Assembly: GCA_000702085.1 (NCBI GenBank)
Contig: JNKP01000001.1
Coordinates: 186,001-250,000, forward strand
Length of the DNA stretch: 64,000 nt
Source: Lachnospiraceae bacterium P6A3
GTDB lineage: Bacteria > Bacillota > Clostridia > Lachnospirales > Lachnospiraceae
Direction: 5' to 3'
Shown one piece after another: positions 24,763 to 34,148 of the stretch (within the stretch, counting starts at the first letter, position 1; each line of letters starts with the position of its first letter). The notes beneath the pieces were generated by a model. That model did not search any database and was not told the origin of the DNA. It worked only from the letters and a program-made list of their open reading frames with translations. A program made the translations under genes and the position numbers.

Positions 24763-25455
24763 TTATCCGACTATTATGGTCATGCCTTTGGCCCACATAG
24801 CTGCAAACAAAAGGAGCTCTGCCCACAATATCATCGCCTGTGGGGCTTTTTCATCCGTTACTCTCAGTTTATTCCAGCAATCGGATATGATGACGACCAT
24901 TATAAGAGCAATACCGTATTTAAAGAGATTTACGGTTCCTTCAAATACATAAAGCAAAAGCGCAAGTATTACGGCACATATAAGAAGTATCTTATACCAC
25001 TTGGGAAGCTTGTCATGAATCGTGGCACCCATCATAAGGATCATCATGGGAACAAGTATCCTCAGATATTCCGAAACGTCTGATGTCCAAAGTGCAAGCG
25101 CACCCTTCCACTTTCCGCTGAAGCTGTGATCTCTCAATCCGAAGGTATATGAAAAATCAGCCATTCTGAGCAGATAGTTAAGTTTCAGATGAGGAACAAA
25201 TGCGATGTACAGGATCATAAAACGGACATATGATCCGATACTTCTCGAACCTGCCAGATATGAAACGCTGAAGGTCAGTATCGCAAACAGAGAAACACCG
25301 ATAAGTCCGTTGGTCAGATCAAATGAATAAACATCACTTCCGAACTGATAGAATTTCAGAATGAAATTCAGGACCAGAACCGAATTGATGACCGGAGTCC
25401 AGAACTTTGCGAACAGATCCTTGGGTATGTTTTTGTCAAATGAAAAGATTCCCAT
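24763..25455 (-). CDS. polytopic membrane protein, unrecognised
   Basis: About 230 residues with six to seven hydrophobic helices. No transporter or enzyme signature is recognised. ATG 25455 shares one base with the stop of the preceding gene (TGATG), so the two membrane proteins are translationally coupled and probably work together. The C terminus (LLLFAAMWAKGMTIIVG) ends in a membrane helix. It could be a partner in envelope polysaccharide handling, but this is only a guess from topology. Confidence 0.75.
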   Translation of the reverse strand: MGIFSFDKNIPKDLFAKFWTPVINSVLVLNFILKFYQFGSDVYSFDLTNGLIGVSLFAILTFSVSYLAGSRSIGSYVRFMILYIAFVPHLKLNYLLRMADFSYTFGLRDHSFSGKWKGALALWTSDVSEYLRILVPMMILMMGATIHDKLPKWYKILLICAVILALLLYVFEGTVNLFKYGIALIMVVIISDCWNKLRVTDEKAPQAMILWAELLLFAAMWAKGMTIIVG

Positions 25456-26549
25456 CACTCGACTCCAAGCTGTGATTCAAGAATCACAAATACATCATAT
25501 ATAAGTGCAATCGAACAAAGAATATATCCGTAGATACGATATCTTCCGACAATCTTGTTGAGCGTATAAAACAGTGAACAAAAAGCAGAAATGCCGAGGA
25601 CCATGGTGCAAAGAAGCGTTCCGTTAGGCGCTACCGGCAGTATGAATACACAGATAATGCACAGAAGAACGCTGCACAGCATAGCGTAGCATTTCAGATA
25701 CTGTGAGGGCTTAAGCTGGCCTCCCATTCTGAGGAAAATCGCAAGTACCAGAAGTGCCAGAACTACCGAAGGATATACATCGGCACTGATATAGTTCGTA
25801 ACAAGTACGGAACCTTCCGTGTAATTGCCGGGAGTTACCAGATAAAGGATGACACCGATAATGGAGAAAAACAGAGCGGTCACAAATCCCGCATTTTGAG
25901 GTTCTTTGCTGACCTTAGATCTGTAGAAGATCACACTCCCGAGAATAATAGAGCACATGATTCCGTAGGAAGGTGACCATACTCCGGCTGCAAGTCCGGC
26001 AAGTGATAATACGGCACATCTTACGGGGCCGAGAGTTTTGTAGTCATCACTGTTATCGACAATAACCGCACAGATATTCAAAAGTGCGAGCATTATAAGC
26101 GAGGGATAAAAGAAATACACCGCTCCGAACTGTCTGAAATATGAATTATTCCAGTCAGCATTGAGAGCTATCAGAAGGAAGAATGAGAATACGGAAAAGA
26201 ATATCTTCTGATGAGACCTTTTTGCGGGTGCGAAAATAAGAAAAGAACAAAGCAACATAACAAGTATGTTGATGACGTCGGCAACATAACCGCCGGTAAG
26301 CAATATGACCTGAAGAACAAATCCCGCAACAACGCTTCCGCCCTTCCAGAAGAATATACAGCCGATGCTCTGGGAAATGTCATCAAAACTCTTAAGAGGT
26401 TCACCTGTTACAAGATTCTTGGCGTATTCCAAATCCTCCAGCATGAAAGGTACTTTGAGCTGCTGGAGAAATATTATAAGAACCATGGCTGCAAAAGCTG
26501 CAAGTATCAGGATCTTTATTATATTCGGTGTTTTGGTTTCTTCATTCAT
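25455..26549 (-). CDS. polytopic membrane protein, DUF6056-like
   Basis: 364 residues with roughly ten to eleven hydrophobic helices and a first extracytoplasmic loop (LKVPFMLEDLEYAKNLVTGE), then FFWKGGSVV. The pattern of an early acidic loop after the first helix is like that of DUF6056 and other GT-C-like membrane proteins, which would make it a candidate lipid-linked sugar transferase. I am not sure of that. It is upstream of and coupled to the 24763 gene, and lies 48 bases after the kdgK terminator... on the same strand. Function open. Confidence 0.7.
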   Translation of the reverse strand: MNEETKTPNIIKILILAAFAAMVLIIFLQQLKVPFMLEDLEYAKNLVTGEPLKSFDDISQSIGCIFFWKGGSVVAGFVLQVILLTGGYVADVINILVMLLCSFLIFAPAKRSHQKIFFSVFSFFLLIALNADWNNSYFRQFGAVYFFYPSLIMLALLNICAVIVDNSDDYKTLGPVRCAVLSLAGLAAGVWSPSYGIMCSIILGSVIFYRSKVSKEPQNAGFVTALFFSIIGVILYLVTPGNYTEGSVLVTNYISADVYPSVVLALLVLAIFLRMGGQLKPSQYLKCYAMLCSVLLCIICVFILPVAPNGTLLCTMVLGISAFCSLFYTLNKIVGRYRIYGYILCSIALIYDVFVILESQLGVE

Positions 26550-26567
26550 ATTATAAAATCCATAAAA

Positions 26568-26597
26568 CAGGCTTGCCCGATCAATCGAACAAGCCTG
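26568..26597 (-). terminator. terminator after kdgK
   Basis: CAGGCTTG/CAAGCCTG, perfect 8-bp arms, followed by TTTTATGG on the minus strand. Ends the SDR-aldolase-kinase operon. Confidence 0.75.
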
Positions 26598-26658
26598 GGA
26601 AAATTATATTTCCATTATGAAAATATGTCAAATTACGGGCATTTTTATAACATTTATA

Positions 26659-27690
26659 TTATCTCTGTACTCTTCCCGATGCATCTCCGCCCGCAAGGGT
26701 CTCAACCTCTTTACGGGTTACAAGGTTAAAGTCTCCGGGAATGGTATGTTTAAGCGCGGATGCGGCTACACCGAATTCAAGTGCATCCTTGAAATCCTTA
26801 CCGTCGAGAAGTCCGCAGATAACTCCGCCTGCAAAAGAATCCCCGCCGCCTACACGGTCTACGATCGGACGGATGGTATATTCCTTGGAGTGATAGAACT
26901 CTTTGGTATCGCGTGAATAAATGCATGCAGACCAGCCGTTGTCGGATGCGGAATGACTTACTCTGAGAGATGATACGCAGTACTCGAAATTGTAATCGGC
27001 AACCATCTGCTCGAAGATGCTCTTATATCCGGCAAGTTCGAGTTCTCCGCTGGTTACATCGGTATTACCGGGCTTATATCCGAGAACAAGATTTGCATCC
27101 TCTTCGTTTCCGATACATACATCAACATACTTCATGAGGTTCTTCATAACCTTCTGAGCCTTCTCTGAGGACCAGAGCTTCTTACGGAAGTTAAGGTCAC
27201 ATGATACCTTTACGCCATGCTTCTTGGCAGCTTTAAGAGCTTCCTCGGTAAGAACAGCAGCGCTGTCGGATATTGCGGGAGTGATACCGGTAAAGTGGAA
27301 CCAGTCGGCTCCCTCAAAGATCTTGTCGAAATCAAAATCAGCTGCTGTTGCGGTTGAAATTGATGAGTGTGCTCTGTCATAGACAACCTTGGAAGGTCTC
27401 ATGGCGCTTCCGCTCTCGAGATAATAGATACCTACTCTCTCACCGCATCTTGCGATATTTTCGGTCTTAACGCCGTACTTTCTGAGAGCTGCGATCGCAC
27501 AGTCACCGATCTCATTTTCGGGAAGTGCGGTAACATACTCGGCATCGTGTCCGTAATTGGCAAGCGAAACCGCAACATTGGCTTCACCGCCGCCATAATT
27601 GATGTCGAACTCGTCGGCCTGGATAAACTTTTCGAAGTTGGGAGTTGAAAGGCGGAGCATGATCTCGCCCATGGTTATTACTTTTGCCAT
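26659..27690 (-). CDS. kdgK: 2-dehydro-3-deoxygluconokinase (PfkB family)
   Basis: 343 residues, phosphorylating KDG to KDPG. The N-terminal PfkB signature is GGGEANVAVSLANYG at about residues 33-47. The C-terminal signature DRVGGGDSFAGGVICG at about 287 holds the catalytic aspartate in GGGDSF. The active-site region resembles sugar-acid kinases of the KdgK group (RPSKVVYDRAHSS). TGAGGA lies 8 bases before ATG 27690. It is the last gene of the SDR-aldolase-kinase operon, 15 bases after the aldolase. It is consistent with uronate degradation together with uxuA and uxuB at 46323-49075. Confidence 0.93.
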   Translation of the reverse strand: MAKVITMGEIMLRLSTPNFEKFIQADEFDINYGGGEANVAVSLANYGHDAEYVTALPENEIGDCAIAALRKYGVKTENIARCGERVGIYYLESGSAMRPSKVVYDRAHSSISTATAADFDFDKIFEGADWFHFTGITPAISDSAAVLTEEALKAAKKHGVKVSCDLNFRKKLWSSEKAQKVMKNLMKYVDVCIGNEEDANLVLGYKPGNTDVTSGELELAGYKSIFEQMVADYNFEYCVSSLRVSHSASDNGWSACIYSRDTKEFYHSKEYTIRPIVDRVGGGDSFAGGVICGLLDGKDFKDALEFGVAASALKHTIPGDFNLVTRKEVETLAGGDASGRVQR

Positions 27691-27705
27691 TATATTTTCC
27701 TCACA

Positions 27706-28671
27706 TTATTTATTTACAAGATGTACGGCAAAACCGCCGATCTCTTCTTTCATATAAATTGCTTTGAGATTGCCCTTGGCATCTTTCTTGGCAGTCGATT
27801 CATCAAACTCTACACCAAGAACAGAGCTGAGATAATTAACAGCTCTGTCAATGTAATTGGTTCTTATGGCGATGTGGCCGTTCTTTCCGAGATAGGGTGC
27901 TTTCATATACTCAACCGCACCACCCGCAAATACGGATGAATTGCCGTTCTTAACAGGCATTCCGAAAATAAAAGCAAATCTCTGTGCCGCTTTAAGAGCC
28001 TCGTCCTCACTGCCCATATTTACACCTACGTGGGCAAGTTCGAATCCGAGCATTGTCTTAACCGCTTCTCTTGTAAGCTCTTCGATCTTATCGAATTCTC
28101 CGTTTGAAATAAGATCTCCGGGAACCATCCATGATCCGCCGCATGCGATAACCTTGGGGAAATCAAGATATGAATTGATGTTTCCTGCATTGATACCGCC
28201 GGTGGGCATGAACTTCATATTTACATAGGGAGCTGCCATTGCCTTGATCTTGGCAATGCCGCCGCTCTGCTCTGCGGGGAAGAACTTAACCACTTCAAGT
28301 CCGAACTCTATGGCTGTCTCAATCTCTGAAGGAGAATTTACTCCGGGAGTGATGGGAATGTTCTTATCAACGCAGTACTTTACAATCTTGGGATTAAGGC
28401 CGGGACTTACGATAAACTTTGCTCCGGCTTCTACAGCCTTATCTACCTGCTCGGTTGTAAGAACGGTTCCGGCACCTACGATCATGTCGGGATGAGTCTG
28501 AGTCATGATCTTAATTGCCTCTGCTGCGGCACCGGTTCTGAATGTAACTTCCGCACAGGGTATTCCTCCTTTGCAAAGTGCATCCGCAAGAGGGGCCGCA
28601 TCTTTTGCATCGTCGAGTTTTACAACGGGAACGATTCCAATTTTGCTGATTGTTTCAAGTATCGGTAACAT
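27706..28671 (-). CDS. KDPG/KHG aldolase with C-terminal VOC-like extension
   Basis: 321 residues, about 110 more than a classical Eda. The first 205 residues form a class I aldolase: EVTFRT with the catalytic glutamate, VGAGTVLT, the Schiff-base lysine in VVKFFPAE (about 130), FMPTGGIN and the final ACGGSWMVP. It splits KDPG to pyruvate and glyceraldehyde 3-phosphate. Residues 210-321 (ELAHVGVNMGS ... GHIAIRTNYIDRAVNYLSSVLGVEF ... GGFAVHLVNK) look like a vicinal-oxygen-chelate or glyoxalase-like fold, possibly regulatory or an additional catalytic unit. The fusion reads through without a stop and the ribosome site AGGAG is good. It sits between the SDR and kdgK. Confidence 0.88.
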   Translation of the reverse strand: MLPILETISKIGIVPVVKLDDAKDAAPLADALCKGGIPCAEVTFRTGAAAEAIKIMTQTHPDMIVGAGTVLTTEQVDKAVEAGAKFIVSPGLNPKIVKYCVDKNIPITPGVNSPSEIETAIEFGLEVVKFFPAEQSGGIAKIKAMAAPYVNMKFMPTGGINAGNINSYLDFPKVIACGGSWMVPGDLISNGEFDKIEELTREAVKTMLGFELAHVGVNMGSEDEALKAAQRFAFIFGMPVKNGNSSVFAGGAVEYMKAPYLGKNGHIAIRTNYIDRAVNYLSSVLGVEFDESTAKKDAKGNLKAIYMKEEIGGFAVHLVNK

Positions 28672-28717
28672 CTTCTAATCTCCTATATATAAGCCGCAAA
28701 CTGCGGTAAAATGCATC

Positions 28718-29530
28718 TTAAATCTCCATGGGATCCTTACCCATATAGGAAAGGAGGCCTCCGTCAGCATATATGATCTGACCGTTTATAAAATCGGATG
28801 AAGGGGAGGCAAGAAAAACGGCAAGTCCGGTAATATCTTCCGCTTCGCCCCAGCGTCTTGCGGGAGTTCTGGAGATGATGAAGTTATCATACGGATGGCG
28901 TGATCCGTCTTTTCGCTTACGCTTTAAAGGCTCGGTCGCTTCACTCGACATATATCCGGGGCCGATGGCGTTACACTGTATATTGTCGGGACCGTACTCG
29001 GCACATATATTCTTGGTGAGCATCCTGAGTCCGCCTTTAGCGGTAGCATATGCGGAAACTGTCTCTCTTCCGAGTTCGCTCATTATGGAAAGCATGTTTA
29101 TGATCTTGCCGCCGCCTCTTTTTACCATCGAGGGAATGACAGCCTTCGAACAGATAAAAGGCCCCGTCAGATCCGTGGAAACAACAGACTCCCACTGTTC
29201 AACGGTCATTTCCGCAAGAGGAACTCTTCTGATGATCGATGCGTTGTTGACAAGTATATCTATTGGGCCGGCTTTTTCCGCAGCAGCCTTTACGAATGCT
29301 GTAACCTGCTTTTCATTGGTTACATCACATGCTGCCCCGTAAACCTCAATCCCAAGTTTTTTATATTCATCCAGACCTTTTTTGACGATTTCTTTATTCA
29401 CATCATTAAAAACGATCTTCGCTCCGGCCTCATGATAAGCTTTGGCAATTTCCAGACCGAGCCCCGAAGAAGCTCCGGTTATCCAGGCTACTTTTCCGTC
29501 AAGTTTAAATCTGTCCATTATTGAAGACAT
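28718..29530 (-). CDS. gluconate 5-dehydrogenase-like short-chain dehydrogenase
   Basis: 270 residues. The Rossmann motif TGASSGLG (about 19-26), NNAS (about 94) and the catalytic S...YxxxK (YATAKGG near 160) are all present. The segments IIRRVPLAEMT, DGSRHPYDNFIISRTPARRWGEAEDI (in parts) and YADGGLLSYMGK match the streptococcal gluconate 5-dehydrogenase rather than KduD, and the length (270) also fits. It would interconvert 5-ketogluconate and gluconate with NAD(P)H. GGAGGA lies upstream of ATG 29530. It is the first gene of the operon with the aldolase and kdgK, under a cre-like site. Confidence 0.85.
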   Translation of the reverse strand: MSSIMDRFKLDGKVAWITGASSGLGLEIAKAYHEAGAKIVFNDVNKEIVKKGLDEYKKLGIEVYGAACDVTNEKQVTAFVKAAAEKAGPIDILVNNASIIRRVPLAEMTVEQWESVVSTDLTGPFICSKAVIPSMVKRGGGKIINMLSIMSELGRETVSAYATAKGGLRMLTKNICAEYGPDNIQCNAIGPGYMSSEATEPLKRKRKDGSRHPYDNFIISRTPARRWGEAEDITGLAVFLASPSSDFINGQIIYADGGLLSYMGKDPMEI

Positions 29531-29586
29531 ATCAGTCCTCCGTTATCCCAAAACTCAAAATCATATTAGCACAGGTGTTAAAAATA

Positions 29587-29600
29587 TGAAAGTGCTTACA
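29587..29600. promoter_or_regulatory. catabolite-responsive element (cre-like)
   Basis: TGAAAGTGCTTACA matches the CcpA consensus TGWAARCGYTWNCW at 13 of 14 positions (one mismatch on either strand). It lies about 60 bases upstream of the SDR start, so CcpA repression of the SDR-aldolase-kdgK operon is likely. Confidence 0.6.
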
Positions 29601-29652
29601 TGACTTATTTTTTGCGTTTTTTCCACTATCCGATCACAGCAGTCCGACCAAT

Positions 29653-29703
29653 GGGGACGGTCCCTTACGGCATCCTAATCAAGCGCCGAAAAGAACCGTC
29701 CCC
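29653..29703 (-). terminator. GGGGACGGT/ACCGTCCCC inverted repeat after hybrid kinase
   Basis: 9-bp perfect arms with a 33-nt interior. It lies downstream of the hybrid kinase on the minus strand and belongs to the same GGGGACGG stem type as 5514. The 303-base gap 29531-29833 otherwise holds the cre site and a weak TGCCGG/CCGGCA pair; no gene. Confidence 0.5.
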
Positions 29704-29833
29704 ATATTATCCTGATATAAAATGCCGGCCGGAGCGTGTTCTCAGGGTTAATCTTTAGTATTCGCAACTGGACACCTCCGATTACTTCCTCCCGGAACCG
29801 GCACCTTTACAATATGACCTTAAAACAATACGG

Positions 29834-32113
29834 TCAAGTTATATTTGGAACAATAAGATCCGCGGGTATACTCTTTCTGACCGCTTCCTCCAGTTCAAGC
29901 GGATCCACGGGTTTTGAGAGATATCCGTCGAAACCCGCGTTCAGATACATCTCCATACTTCCCGAAACCGCATTTGCGGTAAGTGCCATTACCGGAGTCT
30001 CCTTATTGGGGTTACCATTATCCTCCCTGATCATATGAAGTGTTTCGATGCCGTCCGGCGCAGGCATCATATGATCCATGAAAATCACTTCGTACTTATT
30101 TATCTTGGTAAGTTCAAATGCTTCTTTTCCGCCGAATGCTTTGTCTATACATACTTTGGTATTTTTCAAAAGCGATACGAAGACTTCCAGATTCATCTCA
30201 TTATCATCAACTATGAGAACATGCGCATTCGGTGCAGTAAACGATGCTTCGTATTTTTTTCTCTTGGTGTTCTCTGACTGCCTGCTTAACTTAACGGCAC
30301 CGACCAGGGTTGAATCTCCTATCTTCTGAGGTATCTTTACCGTAAATACGGAACCGTCTCCGTAATGACTGGACACCTTAATGGTGCCGCCCATACCTTC
30401 GCAAAGTCTTTTAGTAATGGCAAGTCCCAGGCCTGTTCCTTCTATGTGACGGTTCTTTCTCAAATCGGCTCTGGCAAAGCTGTCAAAGATATGCTCGATA
30501 TCCTCGGCCCTGATACCGATTCCCGTATCGCTGACCGACAGTTCAAGATCATAACCCTCATCGGTATATTCACCGGTAACCGAAATCCTGATATATCCTT
30601 CGTTTGTGTATTTCACCGCATTTGTGATCAGATTTACGAGTATCTGTTCTATCTTATCCGAATCACCTATAAGGCCCGAAGGCATGCCGGGATCCACATC
30701 AAGTGCAATTCGCAGGTTCTTCTCGGACGCTCTCTTTTCCAGCATTTTGCCGGAGGTGCGTGCAAGCTCCGCAATGGAGTATTCCTTTTCATCAAGTTCG
30801 AAATTTCCCGCTTCAATCTTGGAGAAATCAAGAACATCGTTTACCAGATTCAGAAGAAGATGACCTGCTTTTTCAACATCCCTGGAATAGCCCAGAATAA
30901 CCAGATCATTCGATTCTCTCGAGATCATCTCGTTCATTCCGAGTATGGTGTTTATGGGCGTTCTGATCTCATGTGACATTGCGGAAAGGAAATCACTCTT
31001 TGCATTGGAAGCTTCGAGCGCTCGTTTTTCGGCAGCCGCAAGTCTTTCGTTTTTTTCTTCGATGGATGCGATGTATTCGTTGTCTTTTGTCACATCATAA
31101 AACTCGATCAGATATCCGTAGAGAGCATCTCCGAAAATTCCGAAGGCTCTTTTTCTGCTGAGGAATTTTACTTCGCTTTTCAGGACTCTTCCCGACAGCT
31201 TGATGGTCTCGCGGTAAACTACTTTCCTGTTGTCTTTGCTTAAGGAATACATTTTGTCAAAGCTTTCAAGAAGATCCGTAATCTCGGGAATATCATCGGA
31301 GAGTTTCCTGTCTATCTCCTGCAATTTCAGCTTTTCAAAATACTGGCGTGCAAGGGCATTCGAACCCAGATAATTCTTATTCCTGTCAAAAACGATATAG
31401 GCATACTCTTCCATCTTTTCCCATATGCTCATAACGTTATACGACATATCATACATACTGACCCTTTTGTATATCGCAAGGATGGTAATCTCGGTCAGCA
31501 GATACGCAATGGCATTGAATTCGAACGGAATGCCGAGAATTCTGTCGATTATATAGATGGTGATATTGGAAAAAAGAAATACGGAATAAAGCAGAGTGGT
31601 TTTGTATGAAACGATATTTCTTCGTCTGATGGCAAAGCCGCATACGTGGGCAACCGCCAGAATATACAGTCCGAGCATCACATAATAAACCGCATGGAGC
31701 GGACCGTATTCTTTAATCATGACCGTATACCCGCCGGCATCGACTATATCAACACTTCTGTAATAAACAGGGGATCTTCCGACGGTTAATGTAGAGCAGA
31801 AAACAAATGTGGATACAAATACAAGAAACAGTTTGATCCTTTGAGGGAGATGAATCGATGCAAGATCGGCACCGATGCAGAAAACAAAATAGGGCAGATA
31901 ACATCCGCCCATATAGATCATTGAATTACCTACTATAACCGCATCAATACTCTTCGAAACGGCAATACACAAGTAGCCTCCGTTAGCAACTACGACGGCA
32001 CTCATTAAAAGAACTGTGTAGATGTCGGGTCTGATGCCAGATTCGATCAGCAGTACAATGTTCAGCACTGCAAGTATTAAAGCAATCAGATAAATGCAGG
32101 TGACAATATTCAA
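29834..32113 (-). CDS. 7TM hybrid histidine kinase/response regulator
   Basis: About 759 residues. An N-terminal seven-helix membrane sensor (about 1-220) is followed by a PAS-like domain (about 235-345) and a short coiled linker. The HisKA H-box is MSHEIRTP (H381). The ATPase has the N-box NLITNAVKYT, G1 DTGIGI and G2 GTGLGLAI. The receiver domain shows VLIVDDNEMN, phospho-acceptor IFMDHMMP (about D690), ALTANAV and LSKPVD. There is no output domain and no Hpt, so phosphate must pass to another protein; a REC-Hpt protein lies at 63455. The start is probably TTG 32113, two bases after the previous stop. It is the last gene of the VYGPP/c-di-GMP cluster. Confidence 0.9.
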   Translation of the reverse strand: MNIVTCIYLIALILAVLNIVLLIESGIRPDIYTVLLMSAVVVANGGYLCIAVSKSIDAVIVGNSMIYMGGCYLPYFVFCIGADLASIHLPQRIKLFLVFVSTFVFCSTLTVGRSPVYYRSVDIVDAGGYTVMIKEYGPLHAVYYVMLGLYILAVAHVCGFAIRRRNIVSYKTTLLYSVFLFSNITIYIIDRILGIPFEFNAIAYLLTEITILAIYKRVSMYDMSYNVMSIWEKMEEYAYIVFDRNKNYLGSNALARQYFEKLKLQEIDRKLSDDIPEITDLLESFDKMYSLSKDNRKVVYRETIKLSGRVLKSEVKFLSRKRAFGIFGDALYGYLIEFYDVTKDNEYIASIEEKNERLAAAEKRALEASNAKSDFLSAMSHEIRTPINTILGMNEMISRESNDLVILGYSRDVEKAGHLLLNLVNDVLDFSKIEAGNFELDEKEYSIAELARTSGKMLEKRASEKNLRIALDVDPGMPSGLIGDSDKIEQILVNLITNAVKYTNEGYIRISVTGEYTDEGYDLELSVSDTGIGIRAEDIEHIFDSFARADLRKNRHIEGTGLGLAITKRLCEGMGGTIKVSSHYGDGSVFTVKIPQKIGDSTLVGAVKLSRQSENTKRKKYEASFTAPNAHVLIVDDNEMNLEVFVSLLKNTKVCIDKAFGGKEAFELTKINKYEVIFMDHMMPAPDGIETLHMIREDNGNPNKETPVMALTANAVSGSMEMYLNAGFDGYLSKPVDPLELEEAVRKSIPADLIVPNIT

Positions 32114-32115
32114 AA

Positions 32116-34098
32116 TTATTCAACCTTCATGAAATCCAGATAATCTCTTTCACACATGGGTTTTGCATAATAGAATCCCTGGATGAAATCACAGCCCTGT
32201 GCCTCAAACCAGTCGGATATCTCTTTAGATTCTACACCTTCTACGACGATTCTTGCACCCATACTCTTGATAAGTTTTATTGCCTCTTCAAGAATACGTC
32301 TCTTTTCGGGATCCGCAGCCTCATCCGTGAGAGATTTATCAAGCTTGATAACTTTGTAAGGAAAGGACATGACTCTGTGGAGGTTCGAATACCCCGAGCC
32401 GTAGTCATCAAGTGAAAATCTGACGCCCTCCGCGGAAATCTCGTTCATGGTTTCCAGGACTCTTTCGTAGGCTCCGTCAGTAGCGGTCTCGGTTATCTCG
32501 AAATTGATCCAGCTTGGATCTATATGGTATTCAGCCATATATTTCTTGATCTTGCCCGCCATATCGGCCTGCATACACTGAATGATGGAAAGGTTGACTT
32601 CGATGTAATCGACTCCCAGTTCTTCGGGAGAATGCTGTGATAAGAACCTGCATACATCCTTTATGACGAAATCTCCGATGTGCACGATCCTGCCGGTCTT
32701 CTCTGCGGCAGGGATAAATATCGAAGGCGAAATAGATCCGAATTCTTCGGAGTTAAGTCTTATAAGAGCTTCCGCGCATTTATACGTCTTATCCTTAAGC
32801 GAATAAATGGGCTGATAATACATCTCAAATCTGTTATGTCTGATGGCATCTTCAATAATGGAATCGATAGAATTGAGGATTACGAATTCCCTGTCAAAAG
32901 AAATCTCCGAATACTGAACGGGCTTCCAGGGCTCGATAAGATTCTGTATGCGCTCGGAGAACTTCATCAGTTCTTCTTTGTCGGAAATATCATCGGGAAC
33001 AAGAACCGAGCAGATGCACATATCAAGCTGAACATCATAACCCGCTCCGGAATAACCTTCGCAATATCTGTCTACAAGCTTATCGACCTGTTTTCTGATC
33101 AGATTACGATCGAATCTGCCCTGGATGATATTGGCATATAGACCGCCTCTGAGATAATAGAAATCGGATGATGACAGAAGGCCTCTGTATCTTTCTTTTA
33201 CAAGAATGTCACCGACGGATCTTAATATCTTTCTGTAAACACGGATGTCGGTAAGACTTCTGATCTCGGAATCATTGGAGATCTTACAGAAGATTACGAT
33301 TCCTCTTCTGCCGCTTAAGATAAGATTCTCGATATCGTTTTCAAAGGGAACGAAGGATGACAGTCCGGTCTCAAGATCGATGGACTCATCGGGTCTGAAA
33401 ACAAAGAACGCAAGTATAAGAACCGAAAGTGCCGCGCCGAACATGCCGGTCATCAGTTCCGGATAAACATCCTGGATCAGTATGGCAAGTACATTGACGG
33501 GATATACAAGAAGCATCGCAAGGAACTTCTCGACACTGAGTCTTTTCCTGATGATGAAAAGCTGCACCAGCGAAAATACCATGAAATAAAAACCGAAGTA
33601 ATCAAAGAGCGACATAAGATCACCGCGGACATACATGATGCCCTCGGAAGTAAGCGCATAATTAAAGATCCGCTGATTGAAGAAGTTGGAATAAACCAGG
33701 ATCAAATATCCCATTACGGGGAAGAAATAGAAGAAACCGATCCTGAAGTCAGACTTAATGCGGCTCCAGGTACCGCTCATGATACCGTAGAGACGTATGA
33801 GCAAGGGCATCTGCAAAGCCCTTAAGAAGCAGAATATATAACCCATCACAAATCTGAAAACAACCGAAGAACCAATGGCAGTGTTTTCATTGTAGGGAAT
33901 CGCTCTGAGAATATCAAAAATACAGCTTAAAATCATAAGGATTGCAAGCTGTATAAATGCCCTGTTCAATCCTCCGCGATACATCTTGCGAAGAAGCAGC
34001 GATACAAGTATCGCAAGAAGAACGAAGATGGAACAAATGTCAAAATAATTTACTCTGTCAATGATCTGCAACTGTAGGATTCCCCCCATGTGATCCAC
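32116..34098 (-). CDS. 7TM sensor, degenerate GGDEF, EAL phosphodiesterase
   Basis: About 660 residues. Seven or eight hydrophobic segments at about 20-235 are followed by a GGDEF-fold domain whose signature has decayed to LRGGLYANI, so it cannot be an active cyclase and may bind GTP or be structural. The EAL domain (about 405-655) looks active: AEALIRL, IEVNLSIIQ, FEITETATD, SLDDYGSGYSN, IKLDKSL, VEGVESKE and QGFYYAKP. GTG 34098, ATG 34089 or TTG 34074 could start it; GGGGGGA favours the last. It lies 50 bases after the radical SAM gene and 2 before the hybrid kinase. Confidence 0.88.
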   Translation of the reverse strand: MDHMGGILQLQIIDRVNYFDICSIFVLLAILVSLLLRKMYRGGLNRAFIQLAILMILSCIFDILRAIPYNENTAIGSSVVFRFVMGYIFCFLRALQMPLLIRLYGIMSGTWSRIKSDFRIGFFYFFPVMGYLILVYSNFFNQRIFNYALTSEGIMYVRGDLMSLFDYFGFYFMVFSLVQLFIIRKRLSVEKFLAMLLVYPVNVLAILIQDVYPELMTGMFGAALSVLILAFFVFRPDESIDLETGLSSFVPFENDIENLILSGRRGIVIFCKISNDSEIRSLTDIRVYRKILRSVGDILVKERYRGLLSSSDFYYLRGGLYANIIQGRFDRNLIRKQVDKLVDRYCEGYSGAGYDVQLDMCICSVLVPDDISDKEELMKFSERIQNLIEPWKPVQYSEISFDREFVILNSIDSIIEDAIRHNRFEMYYQPIYSLKDKTYKCAEALIRLNSEEFGSISPSIFIPAAEKTGRIVHIGDFVIKDVCRFLSQHSPEELGVDYIEVNLSIIQCMQADMAGKIKKYMAEYHIDPSWINFEITETATDGAYERVLETMNEISAEGVRFSLDDYGSGYSNLHRVMSFPYKVIKLDKSLTDEAADPEKRRILEEAIKLIKSMGARIVVEGVESKEISDWFEAQGCDFIQGFYYAKPMCERDYLDFMKVE

Positions 34099-34148
34099 TG
34101 TGCATATTATACAATTTCAGAGTAACTTAAACAACTTAAAAAAACTCC

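Noticed and set aside
28718-29530. KduD (2-deoxy-D-gluconate 3-dehydrogenase)
   Set aside because: Length and the RRVP, SRHP and ARRWGEAED segments fit gluconate 5-dehydrogenase better; KduD is shorter.
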